From RGIG4097 sp964599875 (GTDB taxonomy: Bacteria > Bacillota > Clostridia > Christensenellales > CAG-917): a DNA stretch of 64,000 bases. Positions 58,380 to 64,000 of this stretch are shown here, piece after piece; position 1 is the stretch's first letter, and each line of letters opens with the position of its first letter. The notes below the pieces were generated by a model, which was not told the DNA's origin, searched no databases, and saw only the letters and a list, made by a program, of their open reading frames with translations. The stretch lies in NCBI GenBank assembly GCA_964599875.1, contig CAZRHE010000002.1:1-64000 (forward strand), written 5' to 3'. Made by a program: the position numbers and the translations under genes.

Positions 58380-61106
58380 ATGAAGAAAATAATGATCGGA
58401 ATATTGATAATCATTCCCGTGATTATCCTTGCGGTCGTATCCGCAGTGTCCGTCGTGGTGTCCACGAGGGCGCACATAGGCGTTGAAGAAGTGTCTTTCG
58501 ACCGCAACTCTGTTGAAATCGTTTTCGGCGACGAGTCGTACGATATCAACGATTACCTCACCGTCACCGTCCTTCCCGAAAAGGCGACGGACAAAACTTG
58601 CGTGTGGGAAATAGTCGAAGACGGCATGCAATGCTTCGACGCGGACTATAAGGACGCATACGACTACTATCTCGCGCATTTAGGCGAGGCGAACAACAAA
58701 GAGGTTTTGCCCCCCGTCACCCTCGTGGACGCGGACGGCAACAAAGCGGACACCAACACGACGGGCAAGTTCAAAGTAAACGCAAGTTGCTCGTTCATTC
58801 TCGAATGTAGGGCGGAAGGAAAAACCGCAAGATGCACGGTCATCGCACTCGATTACGAACTCAAATCCGTCGTTGTCAAAGGTGACGTAGTGAATATCAA
58901 AGAAAACGAAAACCTTTTGCTCTCCGCGGAATTGTCCCCCGTGGACGCACTTGTGGAGAGAGTGGAATGGATATCCTCGGACGAATCTATCCTCACCGTC
59001 GATAGCAACGGCGTAGTCGTCGGCAAGAAAGAGGGAAGTGCTGAAATCGTCGCAAGAGCGTACGTAGAGGGCGGTTACGTCGAAAGCGCGCCTTACGTTA
59101 TAACCGTTGAAAAGAACGCATCCTTGCTTGGAAACGCAGTTTCTACGGACGTCAGAAGAATTCCTTTGTCCGCATTCGGAATTGCGGAAAACGATATCGT
59201 AAACCTTGTCAACGCGAGTATAGAAGGGGATGAAATCGTCATCGCGGAGGATAAGAACGAGGCGCAAATCGAAACCGCATACGGCGTAGTCACCCTGACC
59301 GTCGAAGACGGAATAGTCATCAAAAACAAAAACCTCTTCGCATACGTGGACGGCGAAAGCAGTTTCGTGTTTGCAGTGGGCGAAAAACTCAATCTCGAAG
59401 TCGTGTGGAAGAGTGTATTCAAGGCGGATAAACCTCAGGTTACTTGGAGCGTAGACAACGACAGAATCGCTACCGTCACGGACGGCGTGCTCGAAGGAAA
59501 GGGCAACGGCATAGTGACCGTGACCGCGACTTGCGGAGATTATAGCGACGTTCTCACTCTCAACGTGAGAGAAAAAGCGGTGTCCGTCATTATGGATAAG
59601 ACGGCGGACGAATATACGGACGCGGGACTTGCGCTCGAATACGTAATCCCCACTCTCAAATACGAGAATATAGAGGCAAACAAAAACAAGGTTGCAAACT
59701 ATATTGACGTTGAGTTGGTGCGTCCCGCACCCCCTGAAAGTGAAAAAGCGGCGTTTTACGAGGCATTCAAGTTCGAACTTCTCGAAAACGGAGAAGTTAG
59801 CGACAAAGGCTACTTTGTGAGCAACAGACTTTATCTCAATCACGAAAAAGTGACCGAGAAAACAGTCCTAACCGTCAAGGTGACCGCAAAATATCCGAAG
59901 TATCCCGATAGCACGCTTTCTTACGACAGCGTTGAAATCACGGTCGTGGACGGCGTGGAAGTGAAAAATTACGTTGAACTTAAATCCGCAACGGACGAGA
60001 AATACAGCGTGTGCCTCGTGAACGATATAGAACTTTTCGACGGCGACGAAAGCCAGAAAGTGTACGAAAACAATCAAAGCACTTATCTTTTCTGCAGAAA
60101 GGCGTACTACGGCAACGGATTTATGTTCTCCGCAAAACCGGGACAACTGACCAACACCATGTGTGCATTGCTCTTCGTGGTCGACGATAACGCGGTTATA
60201 TCCAACGGCGTTTTCCGTGCAAATACGGGCGTAGGCGATATCATCACATCGGAAGATACCGAAGGACTGCAAGGCTCTTGCGTTATCGCAGGCGCGAGAT
60301 ATTCGGGTGATAGGGACGCAAACGGCAATAGATTGTTCGTCGAAAACATAAGGACGGAATACAGCATTTTCGAAAACGGCAACGTGCTTTACAAGGCACT
60401 CACTTGCGAAAACTATATCGAAGGTTGTATCTTCCGCAACAGCGCGGGCGTGGGCATTTACACTCGTACTTGGGCGTTGTTGGGTGAACCATCCGTAAAA
60501 CGCGATACTGCTATGTATACAAAACTCACCACCAAAAACTGCATTATGTCCAACCTTACGGGGCTCGGCATAAACTTCGACTTCAACAAAGTCACCAATG
60601 CGGGTGAGGAATACAGACAACAACTCATCGACGAAGGCAGAATGACCACGTACAACCAACTCGGATTCCTCGATATATACAACTGGCAATCCGTCAATAC
60701 GATGAAATTCTTGCCGCAAGACGTGCTCGGAAACGGAATGGAAGGGGTCGTCGATATGTTCAACTCCCTCATCCGCGACAAGATAGCGGACAAGCGACTC
60801 GACCCGTATCGTTACACTTATAACCGCGAGGACTATTTCTGTCTTGGAATGATGAGCACGGGCGCGCTTGACAAGTCCTGTTTGACGGGCGTCACGCAAG
60901 ACCCGAGAATCAAGATTTTCAACAGCGATATGTTCGGCACGGATATAAAGAAAGTCATCGCAAACCCCGTGTGGATAATCACCTACGGCAACGACGTGGA
61001 CGATATCATCCCCGGCAGCGAATATAAGATAAACAAAAAACTCATCAACAGATTGCACGGAATAGGAGTGGAATACGGCGAAGAAGTGCCCTTCTCCTTC
61101 ATCTAA
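58380..61106 (+). CDS. Membrane-anchored Big2/beta-helix surface protein 1
   Basis: A 908-residue protein. A single N-terminal transmembrane helix (residues 3-28, no cleavage site seen) anchors it, with the bulk outside the cell. Bacterial Ig-like (group 2) modules are visible at about 165-240 (SSDESILTVDSNGVVVGKKEGSAEIVARA) and 325-400 (VTWSVDNDRIATVTDGVLEGKGNG). From about 560 to 740 a right-handed beta-helix pattern appears (GNGFMFSA, ISNGVFRAN, EYSIFENGN, IEGCIFRNSAG, TKNCIMSNLTG). The role is unknown; it could bind or act on polysaccharide. It shares an identical 874-bp block with the next gene. Confidence 0.8.
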   Translation: MKKIMIGILIIIPVIILAVVSAVSVVVSTRAHIGVEEVSFDRNSVEIVFGDESYDINDYLTVTVLPEKATDKTCVWEIVEDGMQCFDADYKDAYDYYLAHLGEANNKEVLPPVTLVDADGNKADTNTTGKFKVNASCSFILECRAEGKTARCTVIALDYELKSVVVKGDVVNIKENENLLLSAELSPVDALVERVEWISSDESILTVDSNGVVVGKKEGSAEIVARAYVEGGYVESAPYVITVEKNASLLGNAVSTDVRRIPLSAFGIAENDIVNLVNASIEGDEIVIAEDKNEAQIETAYGVVTLTVEDGIVIKNKNLFAYVDGESSFVFAVGEKLNLEVVWKSVFKADKPQVTWSVDNDRIATVTDGVLEGKGNGIVTVTATCGDYSDVLTLNVREKAVSVIMDKTADEYTDAGLALEYVIPTLKYENIEANKNKVANYIDVELVRPAPPESEKAAFYEAFKFELLENGEVSDKGYFVSNRLYLNHEKVTEKTVLTVKVTAKYPKYPDSTLSYDSVEITVVDGVEVKNYVELKSATDEKYSVCLVNDIELFDGDESQKVYENNQSTYLFCRKAYYGNGFMFSAKPGQLTNTMCALLFVVDDNAVISNGVFRANTGVGDIITSEDTEGLQGSCVIAGARYSGDRDANGNRLFVENIRTEYSIFENGNVLYKALTCENYIEGCIFRNSAGVGIYTRTWALLGEPSVKRDTAMYTKLTTKNCIMSNLTGLGINFDFNKVTNAGEEYRQQLIDEGRMTTYNQLGFLDIYNWQSVNTMKFLPQDVLGNGMEGVVDMFNSLIRDKIADKRLDPYRYTYNREDYFCLGMMSTGALDKSCLTGVTQDPRIKIFNSDMFGTDIKKVIANPVWIITYGNDVDDIIPGSEYKINKKLINRLHGIGVEYGEEVPFSFI

Positions 61107-62662
61107 TCTCGCGTGAGTGCGTAACAATAAATAACGGCGCGCGTGCCTGCGCACGCGCCACCTATACGGAGTAATATGAAAAAAGTCACGATAGGAATAT
61201 TAATCGTAATACCGGTCATCATTATGCTCGTCGTATCTCTCGTGTCCGTCGTCGTGTCCGCAAACACGCATATAGGCGTGGAAAGCGTGACCCTCGACAA
61301 GTCGAGAATAGACGACGTGCCTTTCGGACTGGATATTTACGATATCAACGATTATCTCACCGCAACCGTCCTTCCCGAAAAGGCGAAGAATAAGACTTGC
61401 ACTTGGGATATCGACGAGGGAAGTATAAAATTCGACAACTCGGAGTTGCAAGAGGAGTACGAGAATTATCTCGAAAACCCCTCCGACCCCTCGGTGAAAG
61501 TCGTCCTTGCTCCCGTCTATCTCGTGGATGCGGACGGCAATAGGACGGATACCAACACCACGGGCAAATTCAAAGTCACGGACAGTTGCTCTTTCGTCAT
61601 CGTTTGCAATGCGGAAGATAAATCCGCAACCTGTCAGGTTTTCGTCACTGACGTCACTTTGAAAGCAGTTGCGGTGCAAAGCGAAGTTTCTGCGATTAAG
61701 GAAAGCGAAAACGCACTCCTTTCCGTCCTGCTCAATCCCGTAGGCGCAATCGTTGATAGACTTGAATGGATATCCTCGGACGAATCCGTCCTCACCGTCG
61801 ATAGCAACGGCGTAGTCGTCGGCAAGAAAGAGGGAAGTGCTGAAATCGTCGCAAGAGCGTACGTAGAGGGCGGTTACGTCGAAAGCGCGCCTTACGTTAT
61901 AACCGTTGAAAAGAACGCATCCTTGCTTGGAAACGCAGTTTCTACGGACGTCAGAAGAATTCCTTTGTCCGCATTCGGAATTGCGGAAAACGATATCGTA
62001 AACCTTGTCAACGCGAGTATAGAAGGGGATGAAATCGTCATCGCGGAGGATAAGAACGAGGCGCAAATCGAAACCGCATACGGCGTAGTCACCCTGACCG
62101 TCGAAGACGGAATAGTCATCAAAAACAAAAACCTCTTCGCATACGTGGACGGCGAAAGCAGTTTCGTGTTTGCAGTGGGCGAAAAACTCAATCTCGAAGT
62201 CGTGTGGAAGAGTGTATTCAAGGCGGATAAACCTCAGGTTACTTGGAGCGTAGACAACGACAGAATCGCTACCGTCACGGACGGCGTGCTCGAAGGAAAG
62301 GGCAACGGCATAGTGACCGTGACCGCGACTTGCGGAGATTATAGCGACGTTCTCACTCTCAACGTGAGAGAAAAAGCGGTGTCCGTCATTATGGATAAGA
62401 CGGCGGACGAATATACGGACGCGGGACTTGCGCTCGAATACGTAATCCCCACTCTCAAATACGAGAATATAGAGGCAAACAAAAACAAGGTTGCAAACTA
62501 TATTGACGTTGAGTTGGTGCGTCCCGCACCCCCTGAAAGTGAAAAAGCGGCGTTTTACGAGGCATTCAAGTTCGAACTTCTCGAAAACGGAGAAGTTAGC
62601 GACAAAGGCTACTTTGTGAGCAACAGACTTTATCTCAATCACGAAAAAGTGACCGAGAAAAC
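58990..62662. repeat. 874-bp identical block in two tandem genes
   Basis: 58990-59863 is identical to 61789-62662 (offset 2799) as far as read line by line. Both flanks diverge at once. It covers the second half of the first Ig-like module through the junction to the beta-helix part. The pattern is that of recent gene conversion, or an assembly artefact. Confidence 0.85.
61139..61158. repeat. GC-rich hairpin between the two large genes
   Basis: Stem GCGCGTGC / GCACGCGC with a CTGC loop (61139-61146 / 61151-61158). No T-run, so it is more likely an mRNA processing or stabilising hairpin. Confidence 0.55.
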
Positions 62663-63860
62663 GGTCCTAACCGTGAAAGTCAGTGCGAAGTATCCCAAAT
62701 TCCCGACGAGCAGTCTTTCCCGCGATAACGTGGAAATAACCGTCGTGAATGCAGTCAAGGCAACCGATTTCGACACCTTGAAAGCCGCAACCGAAGAAAA
62801 AATCAACGTGTGTCTTGTGAATAATATCGAAATCGACCACTCTATCCGCACGGATTCTCCCGTTCTTTACAACTCGGCGGGTTACTACGGCAACGGATTT
62901 ATGCTCTCCGCAGAGCCCGGTCAACTCACAAACACCCACGCCGCGCTTATGATTTGCAATGCGGATAACTCTTTCGTGTCCAACGGCATATTCCGCGCAA
63001 ACCGCGTCGTAGGGGATAGTATCTCGCAAGACCAGACCGAAGGTTTCCAAGGCTCCGCCATTATGTTCGGCACCAGAGGACGCACGCACGGCGATTACGA
63101 GAACGGCAATTATTGCTATCTCTCCAACACGAGAGCGGAATATTGTATCTTCGAAAACGGCAACGCGCTTTGCAAAGTGTTCACTTGCGAAACCACGTTA
63201 GAGGGTTGTATTCTCCGCAACTGCGCGGGCGTCGGCATCTACGTGCCTACGAGAACTTTCGGAAACGACCCCGACACCATGACCGTCAGTTACTCGAAAC
63301 TTACCACCAAAAACTGCGTCATGTCCAACCTTGTCGGCATGAGCCTTTCTTTCGAGTATAAAGACTATGCGCTCGACGCAAACAAAGAGATCATCGTAGA
63401 AAAACGCGACGCACTCCTTGCGGAAGGCAAAAACACTTTCTACAAGCAAGAAGGTTTCCTCGATATATACAACTGGCAATCCGTCAACACGATGAATCTT
63501 CTTCCGAGCGACGTTTTCGGAAGCGGTGATACCGACGTCGCGCTTGCACAGGGCATAAACACCCTCCTTCGCGAAAGACTTTTGGATAAGAAGATCGAGG
63601 ATTATCGCTATTCGTATAACCGCGAGGAATTCTTCCTCATCGGCTTTATGAGCACGGGCGTAAAATATCCGACTTATCTCGAATGGTCGTTTGAAGACGA
63701 AAGACTGACTTTCGTCACGAGCGATATCTTGAGCGGCTTGGATATCATCGCGAATACGGTCTATCTCTTCACGTACAAGAATACCGTCGAAGATATCGTG
63801 CCGAGCAGCGATTATAAGATAAACAAAAAACTCATAAATAAATTGCACGGAGTCGGGTAA
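61176..63860 (+). CDS. Membrane-anchored Big2/beta-helix surface protein 2
   Basis: About 894 residues, a paralogue of the preceding protein. The ATG at 61176 is chosen because CGGAG lies just upstream and the N-terminal helix (3-29) then aligns with protein 1. It has the same order: anchor, Ig-like modules, beta-helix (ISNGIFRAN-like turns, EYCIFENGN, LEGCILRNCAG, TKNCVMSNLVG), and a conserved QEGFLDIYNWQSVNTM segment at about 765-780. N- and C-terminal parts diverge strongly from protein 1, while the middle is identical at DNA level. Confidence 0.8.
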   Translation: MKKVTIGILIVIPVIIMLVVSLVSVVVSANTHIGVESVTLDKSRIDDVPFGLDIYDINDYLTATVLPEKAKNKTCTWDIDEGSIKFDNSELQEEYENYLENPSDPSVKVVLAPVYLVDADGNRTDTNTTGKFKVTDSCSFVIVCNAEDKSATCQVFVTDVTLKAVAVQSEVSAIKESENALLSVLLNPVGAIVDRLEWISSDESVLTVDSNGVVVGKKEGSAEIVARAYVEGGYVESAPYVITVEKNASLLGNAVSTDVRRIPLSAFGIAENDIVNLVNASIEGDEIVIAEDKNEAQIETAYGVVTLTVEDGIVIKNKNLFAYVDGESSFVFAVGEKLNLEVVWKSVFKADKPQVTWSVDNDRIATVTDGVLEGKGNGIVTVTATCGDYSDVLTLNVREKAVSVIMDKTADEYTDAGLALEYVIPTLKYENIEANKNKVANYIDVELVRPAPPESEKAAFYEAFKFELLENGEVSDKGYFVSNRLYLNHEKVTEKTVLTVKVSAKYPKFPTSSLSRDNVEITVVNAVKATDFDTLKAATEEKINVCLVNNIEIDHSIRTDSPVLYNSAGYYGNGFMLSAEPGQLTNTHAALMICNADNSFVSNGIFRANRVVGDSISQDQTEGFQGSAIMFGTRGRTHGDYENGNYCYLSNTRAEYCIFENGNALCKVFTCETTLEGCILRNCAGVGIYVPTRTFGNDPDTMTVSYSKLTTKNCVMSNLVGMSLSFEYKDYALDANKEIIVEKRDALLAEGKNTFYKQEGFLDIYNWQSVNTMNLLPSDVFGSGDTDVALAQGINTLLRERLLDKKIEDYRYSYNREEFFLIGFMSTGVKYPTYLEWSFEDERLTFVTSDILSGLDIIANTVYLFTYKNTVEDIVPSSDYKINKKLINKLHGVG

Positions 63861-63927
63861 AACTGACAAAACGCACTTTAACATATGAAAATCGATACGT
63901 AAACACCCGTATCGGTGAGGAGCAAAC

Positions 63928-64000
63928 TATGCAACGGGAAAAACTCGGTTTAATTCTTGAGGGCGGCGGCGCAAAAGGCGTCTATCAAATGGGGGCTATA
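63928..64000 (+). CDS. Patatin-like phospholipase (5' end only)
   Basis: The first 24 codons are present, cut by the window edge. The oxyanion-hole motif GGGAKGVYQMG (about residues 12-22) is the N-terminal signature of bacterial patatin-like phospholipases; the GXSXG serine would lie beyond the window. GAGGAG precedes the ATG. A CGATACG / CGTATCG hairpin (63893-63913) lies in the leader. Confidence 0.85.

Noticed and set aside
61200..62642. A long minus-strand frame, partly repeated at 58680-59843
   Set aside because: It mirrors the identical block of the two surface genes; the repetition follows from the sense duplication.
1..64000. CRISPR array, rRNA or tRNA genes
   Set aside because: No regularly spaced direct repeats and no recognisable rRNA or tRNA sequence were found by eye; a covariance search would be needed to exclude small RNAs.

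Overview
The window is a Gram-positive (Bacillota/Clostridia-type) chromosome segment of roughly 45-50% GC, most likely from an uncultured anaerobic spore-former. The evidence is the gene neighbourhoods (uvrC-murB-PHP-whiA-dnaE-pfkA; spoVT-spoVB/yabM-mazG; trmN6-rsmI; DnaD-DnaI), an AbrB/GAF sporulation regulator (SpoVT), a DUF1540 protein and strong Shine-Dalgarno sequences on most genes. No rRNA, tRNA, CRISPR array or intact insertion sequence was recognised.

Layout. 1-2.9 kb: a non-coding hairpin repeat, a membrane protein, ArsR and MarR regulators and an HXXEE membrane protein that shares a 17-bp operator-like repeat with the marR gene. 3.1-16.1 kb: housekeeping core with uvrC, murB, a PHP phosphoesterase, whiA, dnaE, an ATP-type and a PPi-type phosphofructokinase side by side, an esterase and an rRNA m5U methyltransferase. 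16.3-24.7 kb: an unknown protein, an ABC-F ATPase, a membrane protein combining Rossmann and RyR-like domains, DUF1540, rplI, trmN6 and rsmI. 24.7-33.1 kb: accessory island. An orphan VirD4/TraG-like ATPase and a hypothetical partner diverge from an operon of three paralogous winged-helix proteins plus a small fourth protein. The two operons have consensus promoters flanking a shared 12-bp palindrome. 33.1-43.7 kb: flavodoxin-like protein, DnaI/DnaD helicase loading pair, queT under a preQ1-I riboswitch, flavin reductase-like protein, spoVT-spoVB-mazG-dusB, trmL and an HD-type hydrolase. 43.7-46.2 kb: an XRE repressor with two operator sites facing three paralogous zinc-ribbon/TM2 membrane proteins. 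46.4-50.4 kb: glycolytic operon pgk-tpiA-gpmI. 50.4-52.2 kb: non-coding repeats, two duplicated small proteins and a Cys/His-rich protein. 52.3-55.1 kb: an antiporter-MATE operon. 55.3-64 kb: a small membrane protein, an ABC-2 exporter pair, two very large membrane-anchored Big2/beta-helix proteins that share an 874-bp perfectly identical block, and the start of a patatin-like lipase.

How the genes work together. The core encodes replication (dnaE, DnaD, DnaI), repair (uvrC), cell wall synthesis (murB, a SpoVB-like flippase), central glycolysis (pfkA, pfp, pgk, tpiA, gpmI), translation and RNA modification (rplI, trmN6, rsmI, rlmCD, dusB, trmL) and sporulation control. The best candidates for undescribed biology are the divergent VirD4-like/winged-helix-triplet locus (26.6-33.1 kb), the XRE-controlled zinc-ribbon/TM2 trio, the RyR-domain membrane protein and the converted Big2/beta-helix pair beside an ABC exporter. 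All functional assignments come from reading motifs; no database search was run.
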